Below, in pieces: positions 28,482 through 37,143 of a stretch of 64,000 bases of DNA. Under the pieces are notes generated by a model. It was not told the origin of the DNA. It saw only the letters and a list, made by a program, of their open reading frames with translations, and ran no database searches. This stretch comes from Nocardioides litoris (GTDB taxonomy: Bacteria > Actinomycetota > Actinomycetes > Propionibacteriales > Nocardioidaceae): positions 434,001 to 498,000 of the forward strand of contig NZ_VDMR01000001.1 of assembly GCF_006346315.1 (NCBI RefSeq). The letters run 5' to 3'. Position 1 is the first letter of the stretch; each line of letters starts with the position of its first letter. A program made the translations under genes and the position numbers.

Positions 28482-29945
28482 CTACGGGTGCGCGGCGCCG
28501 GGCTCGACCACCGCGGTGCGCGGGAGGGAGAGGCGGAAGCGCGCGCCGCGGCCGCCGTCCTCGTCGCGGGGCGGCAGGCAGGCCAGCGTGCCGCCGTGCC
28601 GCTCGGCGATGCCCCGGGCGATGGGCAGCCCGAGGCCGGAGCCGGGGTAGCGGGCGCGGCTGTCCTCCAGGCGCACGAGGCGGGCGAAGACGCGCTCGCG
28701 CTGCTCGGCCGGCACGCCCGGGCCGTCGTCGAGCACCTCGACCACGGCGGAGCCGGACCCCGGGTCGTCGGCCAGCACCACGCGCACCGCGGTCGACGGG
28801 CCGCCCGCGCGCACGGCGTTGGTGACCAGGTTGGTCAGCACCTGGGCGACGCGGTCGCGGTCGGCGGTGACCGGGGCGGCGTGGCCGGTGGCCTCGAGCC
28901 GGGCGTCGGGGTGCAGGTCGGCCAGCGCGGCCAGCACGTCGTCGACGACGGCCCGCAGGTCGGTCGGGGCGAGCTCGAGCGGCAGGCCCTCGTCGATGCG
29001 CGCCATGAGCACGAGGTCGTCGACCAGGCGGCCGGCGGTGCGGGTCTGCCGGATGAGCCCGACGAGCACCTCCTCGCGCTCGGCGCGCGGCGGGTCCTCG
29101 CGCAGCAGGTTCTCCGCCGAGGCCTGGACGGCCGCGACGGGCGTGCGCAGCTCGTGCGCTGCGTCGGAGAGGAACGCGCGGAGCCGGCCCTCGGAACCGC
29201 GGGCCCGCTCCTCGGCACCGACCACCGCGTCGAGCATCTCGTCGAAGGCCTCGGCCGTGCGGCCGAGGTCGGTGCCGGGGGAGACCGGGCGCAGCCGCTT
29301 GGCGCGGTCGCCGCGGGTGATCTCGCGGGCCACGTCGGTGATGCGGCCCAGCGGCGCCAGCGACCGGCGTACGACGAGGGGCACGAGGGCCGCGGTCAGC
29401 AGCAGCACCGCGGCGGCCGCGAGCAGCAGCACCAGCCGGACCTGGGTGACGGTCTCGCGCACCGACCCCGCGTCGGCGAGCAGCAGCACCCGGTCGCCGC
29501 CGGGCAGGTTGCGCACCACGGTCAGCCGGTCGCCGTCACGGTCGACGGCGTCGGTGCCGGGCGGCCCCCCGGGCGGCGGGCCCGGGCCGGGCGCCGGGGG
29601 CTGCGGCCCCTCCGAGGGCCCGGCGGGGTCGTCGGAGGTGACCGCACCGCCGGCCAGCGGGCCCTCGGCGTACGTCGCGCCGTCGGCGGTGACCAGGACG
29701 ACCGAGATGCCGTCGCCCTCCAGCCGGCGGGCCAGGTCGCGCTCGTCGACCTGGTCGGCCAGCGCCTCGGCGACCTCGGCCCGGTCGAGCAGCCGGTCGC
29801 GCAGCTGGCCGTCGAGCCGCTCGCGCAGCGCGACGTCGGTGGCCAGCACCAGCACGACGAGCACCACGGCCACCATCGCCACCACCACGACCGTCAGGCG
29901 ACGCCGCAGCGACGGCGTCCGCAGGCCCGCCTCCGGGGCGGTCAC
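28482..29945 (-). CDS. sensor histidine kinase
   Basis: 487 residues. TM1 (RRLTVVVVAMVAVVLVVLVL, about 15-35), an extracellular sensor loop with a Pro/Gly-rich insert, TM2 (VRLVLLLAAAAVLLLTAALV), HAMP, then the kinase core: H box SDAAHELRTPVAAVQ, N box VLTNLVTNAVRAGG, G1 DDGPGVP and G2 GSGLGLPIA. It phosphorylates the response regulator encoded directly upstream; the two overlap as GTGA. GTG 29945 was chosen over the longer frame, which is antisense or out-of-frame to the regulator. Signal unknown. Confidence 0.93.
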   Translation of the reverse strand: MTAPEAGLRTPSLRRRLTVVVVAMVAVVLVVLVLATDVALRERLDGQLRDRLLDRAEVAEALADQVDERDLARRLEGDGISVVLVTADGATYAEGPLAGGAVTSDDPAGPSEGPQPPAPGPGPPPGGPPGTDAVDRDGDRLTVVRNLPGGDRVLLLADAGSVRETVTQVRLVLLLAAAAVLLLTAALVPLVVRRSLAPLGRITDVAREITRGDRAKRLRPVSPGTDLGRTAEAFDEMLDAVVGAEERARGSEGRLRAFLSDAAHELRTPVAAVQASAENLLREDPPRAEREEVLVGLIRQTRTAGRLVDDLVLMARIDEGLPLELAPTDLRAVVDDVLAALADLHPDARLEATGHAAPVTADRDRVAQVLTNLVTNAVRAGGPSTAVRVVLADDPGSGSAVVEVLDDGPGVPAEQRERVFARLVRLEDSRARYPGSGLGLPIARGIAERHGGTLACLPPRDEDGGRGARFRLSLPRTAVVEPGAAHP

Positions 29946-30631
29946 GGGGCCGCGCGCAGGACGTACCCGAGACCGCGCTCGGTGTGCAGCATCCGGGGCC
30001 CGTGCGCCTCGAGCTTCTTGCGCAGCGAGCTCACGTGGACCTGCACCAGGTTGTCGGCGTAGGTGTCGTAGCCCCAGACCTGGCTCAGGATCTGGGTCGA
30101 CGACAGCACCCGGCCGCGGTGGTGGGCCAGGAAGACCAGCAGCCGCAGCTCGGTCGGCGTCAGCACCACGGGCTCGCCTGCGCGGGTCACCCGGGCCGCG
30201 TCCTCGTCGACGACGAGGTCGCCGACCTCGATGGTGCTGGGCAGGGCCCCGGAGCGGCGCAGCACCGCCCGCACCCGCGCCACCAGCTCCTCGACCACGA
30301 ACGGCTTGGCCAGGTAGTCGTCGACGCCCACGCCGAAGCCGCGCAGCCGGTCCTCGACCGACTCGCGCGCGGTCAGCATCACCACGGCGGCCGCGCTCCG
30401 CCGGCGCACGACGGCCACGAGGTCGGGTCCCTGCCGACCGGGCAGCATCCAGTCGAGCACCACCAGCGCGGGCCGGGTGCGGTCGAGCTCGTCCTCGAGC
30501 CCGGACCCGTCGGCGAGGGTGCGGACCACGAACCCGGCCGCGCCCAGCGCGCGCTCGAGGCCGGTCCGCAGCTCGGGGTCGTCCTCGACCACCAGGAGCG
30601 GCACCCCCGAGGCGCTGGCGGTCGTCGGCAC
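29942..30631 (-). CDS. OmpR/PhoB-type response regulator
   Basis: 229 residues. Receiver domain with acidic pocket VVEDDPEL, phosphorylated Asp in VVLDWMLPG, Thr/Ser in MLTARES and Lys in LAKPF; winged-helix DNA-binding domain (VVLTPTELRLLVFLAHHRGRVLS, YADNLVQVHVSSLRKKLE). GTG 30631 is preferred to TTG 30670 because the latter overlaps direct repeats that look like its own binding sites. It is divergent from a secreted-protein and MacB-type exporter operon, its likely target. Confidence 0.92.
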   Translation of the reverse strand: MPTTASASGVPLLVVEDDPELRTGLERALGAAGFVVRTLADGSGLEDELDRTRPALVVLDWMLPGRQGPDLVAVVRRRSAAAVVMLTARESVEDRLRGFGVGVDDYLAKPFVVEELVARVRAVLRRSGALPSTIEVGDLVVDEDAARVTRAGEPVVLTPTELRLLVFLAHHRGRVLSSTQILSQVWGYDTYADNLVQVHVSSLRKKLEAHGPRMLHTERGLGYVLRAAP

Positions 30632-30651
30632 GGCCCCAGTGTGCCGACGCC

Positions 30652-30700
30652 GACCTGAAGGGGACCTCAAGAAACCGGGTTGGCCGCGGCTTCTTCAGGT
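30652..30700. promoter_or_regulatory. direct-repeat half-sites between response regulator and exporter operon
   Basis: GACCTGAAG (30652-30660) and GACCTCAAG (30663-30671) are spaced 11 bases start to start, one helical turn, as for OmpR/PhoB-type regulators. An inverted CTTCAGGT follows at 30693-30700. They lie between two divergent transcription units and could control both. Confidence 0.5.
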
Positions 30701-30769
30701 TGCCCGCAGGTCCGGTGGCCACCGTCGGTGGAGTCCGAGAGACAGCCCGACCGACACCGGAGGAACCCG

Positions 30770-31381
30770 ATGGACCAGCCCCACGACCCCTACCGTCCCG
30801 AGCACGACGACACCCAGCCCCTCGCCCTCGGCGCGACCGGCCCGCTGCGCACCCGGCGCGGGCCCGCCGTGCTCGCCGGGCTCGGTGTCGCCGCGGTGAC
30901 CGTGCTCGGCCTGGCGATCGCCGTACCGGCGCTCGCCGACGGCGACCGCGCCCCGCAGGCCACCCGTGACCTGACCTCGGTCAGCAGCGACGCCGCCCCG
31001 GCCGACGCACCCACCGACGCACCCACCGACGCGCCCACCGACGCGCCCACCGACGCGCCCACCGACGCGCCGGACGCTCCGGATGCTCCGACGGGTCCGG
31101 CCGCCCCGGGTGCCGGCGAGGCGCCCCGGGGCCCCGGCGGACCGGCCGGCGGACCCGCCGACGGTCCGGGCTGCGGTCCGGGCGGCGCCGAGGCCCCCAC
31201 CCCGCCCGCCCCGCCGGCCCCGCCGGCCGACGGCAAGGCCCCGACCCCGCTGGCCCCGCCGGCCGACGGCGAGGCCCCGACCCCGCCCACCCCGCCGACC
31301 CCGCCCAGGGACGGTGAGGCGCCGACCCCGCCGGAGGGAGCGCCGACCCCGCCGGCGGCGCCCACCCCTCGGGGGTCCTGA
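30770..31381 (+). CDS. membrane-anchored Pro/Asp/Ala-rich repeat protein
   Basis: 203 residues. After a 30-residue cytoplasmic start comes one helix (GPAVLAGLGVAAVTVLGLAIAVPALA, about 31-56) that may be an anchor or an uncleaved signal. The rest is low complexity: APTD repeats (five to six units near residues 83-103), Gly/Pro, and AP-TPP repeats. No folded domain is visible. CCGGAGGAA precedes ATG. It leads into the ABC exporter genes and faces the two-component system, so it may be a cell-wall-spanning accessory protein. Function unknown. Confidence 0.7.
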   Translation: MDQPHDPYRPEHDDTQPLALGATGPLRTRRGPAVLAGLGVAAVTVLGLAIAVPALADGDRAPQATRDLTSVSSDAAPADAPTDAPTDAPTDAPTDAPTDAPDAPDAPTGPAAPGAGEAPRGPGGPAGGPADGPGCGPGGAEAPTPPAPPAPPADGKAPTPLAPPADGEAPTPPTPPTPPRDGEAPTPPEGAPTPPAAPTPRGS

Positions 31382-31422
31382 CCCGGTAGCGGCGCCGACC
31401 GGGGGCAGGGGAGGCTGGAGCC

Positions 31423-32193
31423 ATGAGTGCGCCGGTCACCCCCGCCCCCGACCGCGCGGTCGCCGCCCGCGTCAGCGGTCTCACCAAGACCTACGGACGC
31501 GGCGAGGCCGTCGTCCGGGCCCTCGACGACGTCACGCTCGACCTGTACGCCGGCGAGTTCACCGCCATCATGGGCCCGAGCGGCTCGGGCAAGTCGACCC
31601 TCATGCACGTCTGCGCCGCCCTCGACCGCCCCGACGCCGGCGACGTGGTCGTCGGCGAGCGCTCGATCGGCCGGCTCAAGGACAAGGAGCTGACCGTGCT
31701 GCGGCGCGAGGAGATCGGCTTCGTCTTCCAGTCCTTCAACCTGGTGCCGACCCTCACCGCGCGGGAGAACATCCTGCTGCCCCTGGCCATCGCGGGCCGC
31801 AAGCCCGAGCCCGACTGGTTCGAGACCGTCGTGTCGACGGTCGGGCTGGGCGACCGGCTCTCCCACAAGCCCAACGAGCTCTCCGGCGGCCAGCAGCAGC
31901 GGGTGGCCGTGGCCCGCGCCCTGATGAGCCGCCCGCGCATCGTGTTCGCCGACGAGCCGACCGGCAACCTGGACTCCCGCTCGGGGGCCGAGGTGCTCGA
32001 GCTGCTGCGCGCGAGCGTCGACGACCACGGCCAGACCGTCGTCATGGTCACCCACGACCCGGTGGCGGCCGCATGGACCGACCGGGTCGTCTACCTCGCC
32101 GACGGCCGGGTCGTGGAGGAGCAGCGCGACCCCGACCGCGACGCCGTGCTGCAGACGATGGACCGGATGGCCCGGCTGGCCGAGGAGGCGTGA
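31423..32193 (+). CDS. ABC transporter ATP-binding protein (MacB/LolD type)
   Basis: 256 residues. Walker A MGPSGSGKST (about 50-59), Q-loop VFQSFNLVPTLTARENI, signature LSGGQQQRVAVARAL, Walker B IVFADEPTGNLDS, switch His in VMVTHD. Typical of the MacB/LolD/FtsE group that powers FtsX-like permeases by mechanotransmission. The permease gene follows after four bases. Together they may export a lipid, peptide or antibiotic, or act in envelope stress. Confidence 0.95.
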   Translation: MSAPVTPAPDRAVAARVSGLTKTYGRGEAVVRALDDVTLDLYAGEFTAIMGPSGSGKSTLMHVCAALDRPDAGDVVVGERSIGRLKDKELTVLRREEIGFVFQSFNLVPTLTARENILLPLAIAGRKPEPDWFETVVSTVGLGDRLSHKPNELSGGQQQRVAVARALMSRPRIVFADEPTGNLDSRSGAEVLELLRASVDDHGQTVVMVTHDPVAAAWTDRVVYLADGRVVEEQRDPDRDAVLQTMDRMARLAEEA

Positions 32194-32197
32194 GGCG

Positions 32198-34735
32198 GTG
32201 ATCCGCGCCGCCCTCAAGAGCCTGCTCGGGCGCAAGGTGCGACTGCTGATGAGCACCTTCGCCATCGTGCTCGGCGTCGCCTTCGTCGTCGGCACCCTGG
32301 TCTTCTCCGACACCCTCAACCGCAGCTTCACCGCGCTGTTCGCCTCCACGGTCGGCGACGTCGTCGTCGCCCCCGAGGACGCCCAGACCGCGCTCGGCCA
32401 GTCGACCAAGACGATCCCGGCCCCGCTGGTCGCCCAGCTGGCCGAGCTGCCCGGGGCTGCCCGCGCCGACGGCAACGTGACCGCGCAGGGCGTCTACGTC
32501 CTCGACCCCGAGGGTGACGTCGTCGGCGGGTCCGGGCCGCCGGGGCTGGGCGCGAGCTACAGCGACGCCCCCGCCGCCGGTGGGCCCGGCCTGCAGCTGG
32601 TCGAGGGCCGCGCACCCCAGGGCTCGGGCGAGGTGGTGCTCGACGAGCGCACCGCCGAGCGGGCCGAGGTGGGCGTCGGCGACCCAGTGCTCGTGCAGGT
32701 GCCCGAGGGCCGCCCCGCCCAGCAGCGGGCCCAGGTCGTGGGCCTGCTCGGCTTCCCCGACGGCGGCTCGCTCAACGGCGCGACGTACGTCGCCTGGGAC
32801 ACCCCGACGGCGCAGGCGCTGTTCCTGGGCGGGCAGGACGCGTTCACCGACGCCTGGGTGACCGCCCGCGACGGCGTCTCGCAGACCGCCCTCGCCGACC
32901 AGGCCCGCGCGGTCGTGCCCGACGGCGTCGAGGTGCAGACCGGCGACGACGCGGCCGACGAGCAGGCCAGCCAGCTGCTCGAGGCCATCGGCTTCCTGAC
33001 CACCTTCCTGCTCATCTTCGCCGGCATCGCACTGGTCGTGGGCTCGTTCCTGGTCGTCAACACCTTCTCGATGCTGGTGGCCCAGCGCAGCCGCGAGCTC
33101 GCGCTGCTCCGCGCGCTCGGGGCGTCCAAGCGCCAGGTCGTCCGGTCGGTGCAGGTCGAGGCGCTCGTGCTCGGCGCCATCGGCGCCACGCTCGGCATCG
33201 GCCTCGGGGTGCTGCTCGCCGTCGGGCTGAAGGCCCTGTTCGCCAGCCTGGGGCTCGACCTCACCGGCCAGGACCTGGTCTACCGTCCGCGCACCTTCGT
33301 GGCGGCGTACGCGATCGGGGTGCTGGTCACGATGGCCGCGGCCTACCTGCCCGCCCGCCGCACCAGCCGGATCGCGCCGGTGCAGGCGATGCGCGACGAC
33401 GTCGCCCTGCCCGAGTCGTCGCTGCGCCGGCGGTTCGTGCTGGGCCTGGTGCTCGCCGTGCTCGGGGGCGGCGCGATGGCGCTCGGTCTCGGGGTGGCCG
33501 GCGACGTGCCGCGGGCGGGCTGGTGGATCGGCGGCGGCATCCTGGCCGTCCTGCTCGGCGTCACCGCGATGAGCCCGGTGCTGGCCGCGCCGCTCCTCGG
33601 GCTCGCGCGGGCGGCGTACGCGCGGGCGTACGGGCCGGTCGGCAACCTCGCCGGCCAGAACTCCCTGCGCAACCCCCGTCGTACGGCGGCCACCGCGTCG
33701 GCCCTGATGATCGGCCTGACGCTCGCCTGCGCCATGGCCATCATCGGCTCCTCGGCCAAGGCGTCGGTCGACCAGACGGTCGAGGACAACTTCGTCGGCG
33801 ACTACGTCGTGCGCGGCACCGGGTTCGGGGCGTTCTTCAACGCCTCCGTGGCCGACCAGGTGGCGGCTGTGCCGGGCGTGCGCGAGGTGGTGCGGCAGCG
33901 CTTCCAGCTCGTCGACCTCGACGGCGACACCGAGGCCGTCTCGGCCCTCGACCCCACCCGGGTCGGCGTGTTCGGGCTGCGCACCGTCGCGGGCGACCTG
34001 GGCACGCTGGCCGACCGCACCGTCATCGTCTCCGCGGACTGGGCCGACGACGGGGGGTACGCCGTCGGCGAGGAGCTCCGCGCCGACCCGCCGTCGGGGG
34101 AAGAGCGGTGGCGCATCGTCGGCACCTACGAGGACAACCCGCTCGTGGGCGACGTGGTGACGACCCTGGCGACCTTCGAGGCCGGCGGCTACGAGCCGGT
34201 CGACGCCTCGCTGACCGTGGTCGCCGACCCCGGTGCGGGCGACCTGGAGGAGCAGCTGGAGCAGGCCGTCGACAACCCGACGGTGGTGGTCAACGACCAG
34301 GCGGAGTTCGCCGCCGAGCAGCGCGAGCCCATCAACCGGTTCGTCTACATCATCTACGCCCTGCTCGGCCTGGCCCTGCTCATCGCGGTCATGGGCATCG
34401 TCAACACGCTGGCGCTGTCGGTGGTCGAGCGCACCCGCGAGGTGGGGCTGCTGCGCGCCATCGGCCTCACCCGCGGGCAGCTGCGCTGGATGATCACGTT
34501 GGAGTCGGTGGTGATCGCGGTGCTCGGGGCCGTGCTCGGGGTCGTGCTCGGCGTCGGGTTCGGCCTGGCCATGATGGCGGCGGTGCGCGAGCAGGGCCTG
34601 GAGGTCGTCGACGTGCCTGCGGGGCAGCTCGTCGTCTTCCTCGTCCTCGGCGTGGTCATCGGCGTCGTGGCCGCTGTGCTGCCCGCGCGCCGGGCGGCGC
34701 GCCTCGACGTGCTGCGGGCCATCGCGACGGAGTGA
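32198..34735 (+). CDS. FtsX-like permease (MacB family)
   Basis: 845 residues, with two FtsX cores. TM1 is near the N-terminus (LLMSTFAIVLGVAFVVGTL); a first extracellular domain precedes the first core (FLTTFLLIFAGIALVVGSFLVV...SRELALLRALGASKRQV). A central pair of helices is followed by a second extracellular domain, then the last core (FVYIIYALLGLALLIAVMGI...REVGLLRAIGLTRGQLR). This duplicated layout is standard for actinobacterial exporters of this class. GTG start. Confidence 0.93.
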   Translation: MIRAALKSLLGRKVRLLMSTFAIVLGVAFVVGTLVFSDTLNRSFTALFASTVGDVVVAPEDAQTALGQSTKTIPAPLVAQLAELPGAARADGNVTAQGVYVLDPEGDVVGGSGPPGLGASYSDAPAAGGPGLQLVEGRAPQGSGEVVLDERTAERAEVGVGDPVLVQVPEGRPAQQRAQVVGLLGFPDGGSLNGATYVAWDTPTAQALFLGGQDAFTDAWVTARDGVSQTALADQARAVVPDGVEVQTGDDAADEQASQLLEAIGFLTTFLLIFAGIALVVGSFLVVNTFSMLVAQRSRELALLRALGASKRQVVRSVQVEALVLGAIGATLGIGLGVLLAVGLKALFASLGLDLTGQDLVYRPRTFVAAYAIGVLVTMAAAYLPARRTSRIAPVQAMRDDVALPESSLRRRFVLGLVLAVLGGGAMALGLGVAGDVPRAGWWIGGGILAVLLGVTAMSPVLAAPLLGLARAAYARAYGPVGNLAGQNSLRNPRRTAATASALMIGLTLACAMAIIGSSAKASVDQTVEDNFVGDYVVRGTGFGAFFNASVADQVAAVPGVREVVRQRFQLVDLDGDTEAVSALDPTRVGVFGLRTVAGDLGTLADRTVIVSADWADDGGYAVGEELRADPPSGEERWRIVGTYEDNPLVGDVVTTLATFEAGGYEPVDASLTVVADPGAGDLEEQLEQAVDNPTVVVNDQAEFAAEQREPINRFVYIIYALLGLALLIAVMGIVNTLALSVVERTREVGLLRAIGLTRGQLRWMITLESVVIAVLGAVLGVVLGVGFGLAMMAAVREQGLEVVDVPAGQLVVFLVLGVVIGVVAAVLPARRAARLDVLRAIATE

Positions 34736-34858
34736 CGCCCCGGAGTGACGCCGCGGAGTGACGCCGCGGGTGACCGGTCGTGCCCAGCCTGGTAAAGGCT
34801 CGGTGACATCGCGCCGTTTCGCGGACGCGGGCGCCTCGGGTTCCCTACTGTTCGGGGC

Positions 34859-35575
34859 GTGGAGGACGTGCTGATCAGCGACGGACGCTCGCTCAAGCAC
34901 GTCGCCGTGCGCGAGTACGTCCGCGGTCTCGTGGCGGGCAACGCACCCGGTTCGCCCGCTCCCTCGGAGCGCGAGCTGGTGCACCGCTTCGGCGTCGCCC
35001 GGATGACCGTGCGCCAGGCGCTCGACGCCCTGGTCACCGAGGGGCTGCTCGAGCGCATCCCCGGTCGCGGCACCTTCGTGGCCCGGCCGCGCCGGGTCGC
35101 CTCGCGGATCACCGGCTACACCGAGGAGATGACCCGCCGCGGCCTGCTGGCCGAGTCGCAGACCCTCCTGGCCCGCCGCGAGCAGGCCGGCCCGGGCGTC
35201 GCCCGCGCCCTGAGCATCTCCGAGGGCGACGCCGTCATCCATTGGCGCCGCCTGCGCCGCGGCGACGGCGCGGTCATCTGCATCGAGGACAACTACCTCA
35301 ACGAGGTCCTGCTCCCCGGCTTCCTGCAGACCGGCATGCCGACCAGCCTGTACGACGCCCTCGACGCGCGCGGCCTGCGCCCGACCTGGGCCGAGGACTC
35401 CATCGCCGCCGACACCGCGGGCGACGAGGAGGCCCTCCTGCTCGAGGTCGACCCCGGCACCGTCGTGCTGCGGCACTCCCGGCGCGGCATGGTCGGCGAC
35501 AAGGTCGTCAACGTCTCCCGCAGCGCCTACCGCTCCGACCGCTACACGATGTGGATCCAGCTCGGCGACGGTTGA
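34859..35575 (+). CDS. GntR-family regulator with UTRA domain (HutC type)
   Basis: 238 residues. The winged helix (PSERELVHRFGVARMTVRQALDALVTEGLLERIPGRGTFVA, about 39-78) is followed by a UTRA ligand-binding domain (about 90-235). HutC-type regulators sense sugars phosphates, amino sugars or histidine intermediates. TACTGT (34846-34851) lies eight bases before GTG with no ribosome-binding site between, so the mRNA is probably leaderless. Upstream, GGAGTGACGCC-like units repeat about three times (34735-34768), a possible operator. Confidence 0.9.
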   Translation: MEDVLISDGRSLKHVAVREYVRGLVAGNAPGSPAPSERELVHRFGVARMTVRQALDALVTEGLLERIPGRGTFVARPRRVASRITGYTEEMTRRGLLAESQTLLARREQAGPGVARALSISEGDAVIHWRRLRRGDGAVICIEDNYLNEVLLPGFLQTGMPTSLYDALDARGLRPTWAEDSIAADTAGDEEALLLEVDPGTVVLRHSRRGMVGDKVVNVSRSAYRSDRYTMWIQLGDG

Positions 35576-35628
35576 GCGGTTGTTCGGGGGCGGGTCGGTC
35601 TCGGCGTTCGTCCCGGCAAAACCTCCGG

Positions 35629-35710
35629 TTAACTGGTGAATCTGCCGCTTCTGGGCGGTAGTTCCCCACCATGAGTGGGAGTTTCTCCGCTTAACCGGAG
35701 AATCTGCCGC
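35629..35710. repeat. paired 20-base repeats with nested hairpins
   Basis: TTAACTGGTGAATCTGCCGC (35629-35648) recurs as TTAACCGGAGAATCTGCCGC (35691-35710), 18 of 20 identical. Between them are the hairpin CCCAC-CATGA-GTGGG (35665-35679) and the near-palindrome TCTCCGCTTAACCGGAGA (35684-35701). This is the whole intergenic space between the GntR gene and the convergent gene. It could be a terminator, an operator or a small dispersed repeat. Confidence 0.7.
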
Positions 35711-35723
35711 CCATGCGGCCGAC

Positions 35724-36125
35724 TCACCCCGACAACCGCCCCCGCGCGGCCGAGGGCCGGCCGAGGTACCCCAGCGCGGCGGCGACCTCACCGGTCTCCT
35801 CGCACACCCACACCGGGTCGGGGCCGCCGAGGTCGGGGGAGATGTAGAGCGAGTGGACCGGGCCGTCCTCGCACGCGAGGCACAGCGGCCAGCGGGCCAT
35901 CGTCTCGAACAGCGCGTCCTGCACGTCCTGGGCGACCAGCCCGGCGACGTACGGCGCGCCCTGGGGCCACTGGGAGGCCCACCACAGCCGGCTCTCGCAG
36001 GCGTCGTCGAGGGCCGAGACGGCCGGGGCGGTCGCGAGCTGGCGGGCCGTGAGGTCGGCCAGCACGCGGGCTCGTGCTTCGAGCAGCAGGCTGTCGTCCA
36101 CCTGTCCATTGTCAGGGTGGCTCAA
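35724..36125 (-). CDS. hypothetical protein
   Basis: Up to 133 residues; TTG 36125 or GTG 36101 may start it. The N-terminal half is helical (LLEARARVLADLTARQLATAPAVSALDDAC). The second half holds WPLCLACEDGPVHSLYISPDLGGPDPVWVCEETGE with three cysteines but no clear zinc motif. Codon bias fits a real gene. It ends in the repeat region shared with the GntR gene and diverges from cutC. No family recognised. Confidence 0.6.
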   Translation of the reverse strand: MSHPDNGQVDDSLLLEARARVLADLTARQLATAPAVSALDDACESRLWWASQWPQGAPYVAGLVAQDVQDALFETMARWPLCLACEDGPVHSLYISPDLGGPDPVWVCEETGEVAAALGYLGRPSAARGRLSG

Positions 36126-36193
36126 GGCCGACGCACCCCGGCGCGGAGCGGGAGGTGCCGCCCGGCGCCCCGGCCGCCCCCTAACCTGGCCGG

Positions 36194-36877
36194 GTGGGGT
36201 TGCTGCTCGAGGTCGTCGTGCACCGCGTCGAGGACGTCGCGGGCGCGGTCGCGGGCGGGGCCGACCGGCTCTGCCTCGAGGTCGACGGCCGCGCGCCCGA
36301 CCCGGCCACCGCGGCCGCGGTGCTGCGGGCGAGCGACGTGCCGGTGCGGGTCCTGGTCGGCGGCGACCACGGAGCGGTCGCCGACGCGGCCGCGCTGGGC
36401 CGCGAGCTCGTCGGGCTGGGCGCCGAGGGCGTCTGCTTCGGGTTCCTCGACGCCGACCTCGACGTCGACGTCGAGACCACCGCGGCCCTCGCCACCGCCC
36501 TGCCCGACGTGCCCTGGACCTTCCCGCGCGTCGTCGACGACTGCCTCGACCCCCGGCGCGCGTGGCGTCGCCTCGTCGGGCTGCCCGGCCTGACCGCGGT
36601 CGCCACCGCCGGCTCCCCGCAGGGCCTCGCGCACGGGTACGACGACCTGCTGGCCCTCGCCTCGGCCGACCCCGCGGTCGCGCGGCTGGTCATGCCCGCG
36701 GGCGGTCTCGGCGCCGACCAGGTGCCGTGGCTCGCGCGGGCCGGGGTCACCCAGGTCCAGGTCGCCGAGCAGGTGCGACCGGGCGGCTCGGCCCGGGCCT
36801 ACGTCGACGCCGCGCTCGTCCGCTCGTGGCGGCTCCTCCTCGACGGCCCGGCCGTCGCCCGGGCCGCGGCCCGGTGA
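36194..36877 (+). CDS. CutC-family protein
   Basis: 227 residues, GTG start. Reads as a short TIM barrel: LEVVVHRVEDVAGAVAGGADRLCLEV at the N-terminus and VCFGFLDADLDVDVETTAAL and WTFPRVVDDCLDPRRAWRRL in the middle match the CutC pattern (...E.C......A...GA.R.EL...). CutC was linked to copper homeostasis, but its biochemical role is unproven. TAACCT at 36182-36187 is a likely -10 box seven bases before GTG, suggesting a leaderless mRNA. It overlaps the next gene. Confidence 0.78.
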   Translation: MGLLLEVVVHRVEDVAGAVAGGADRLCLEVDGRAPDPATAAAVLRASDVPVRVLVGGDHGAVADAAALGRELVGLGAEGVCFGFLDADLDVDVETTAALATALPDVPWTFPRVVDDCLDPRRAWRRLVGLPGLTAVATAGSPQGLAHGYDDLLALASADPAVARLVMPAGGLGADQVPWLARAGVTQVQVAEQVRPGGSARAYVDAALVRSWRLLLDGPAVARAAAR

Positions 36878-37143
36878 TCCTGGTCGACCCGCCGCTCGTC
36901 GCGGCCCACGGGCGCCTCTGGTCCCACCTGGCCAGCGACACGTCGTACGAGGAGCTGCACGCGTTCGCCCGGACCGTCGGCATCCCCGAGCGCGGCTTCG
37001 ACCGCGACCACTACGACGTCCCGGCGGAGTGGTACCACGAGGTCGTGGCCGCCGGCGCCGTGCCGGTCAGCTCGCGCGAGCTCGTGGCGCGCCTCGTCGC
37101 CGCGGGCCTGCGCCGCCGCAAGCCGCGGCCGCGCTCGGGCTAG
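36874..37143 (+). CDS. DUF4031 protein
   Basis: 89 residues, GTG start overlapping the cutC stop (GTGA). Begins ILVDPPLVAAHGRLWSHLASDTSYEELHAFARTVGIPERGFDRDHYDVP, the hallmark of DUF4031. The function is unknown; the family commonly neighbours HD-domain genes, as here. Its TAG stop overlaps the stop of the convergent HD gene by three to four bases. Confidence 0.85.
   Translation: MILVDPPLVAAHGRLWSHLASDTSYEELHAFARTVGIPERGFDRDHYDVPAEWYHEVVAAGAVPVSSRELVARLVAAGLRRRKPRPRSG

Noticed and set aside
32048..36109. Minus-strand open frame of 1353 codons
   Set aside because: Shadow of the ABC/FtsX and GntR genes in very high-G+C DNA; composition is Arg/Gly/Ala/His/Asp with no domain, and the plus-strand genes are clear.
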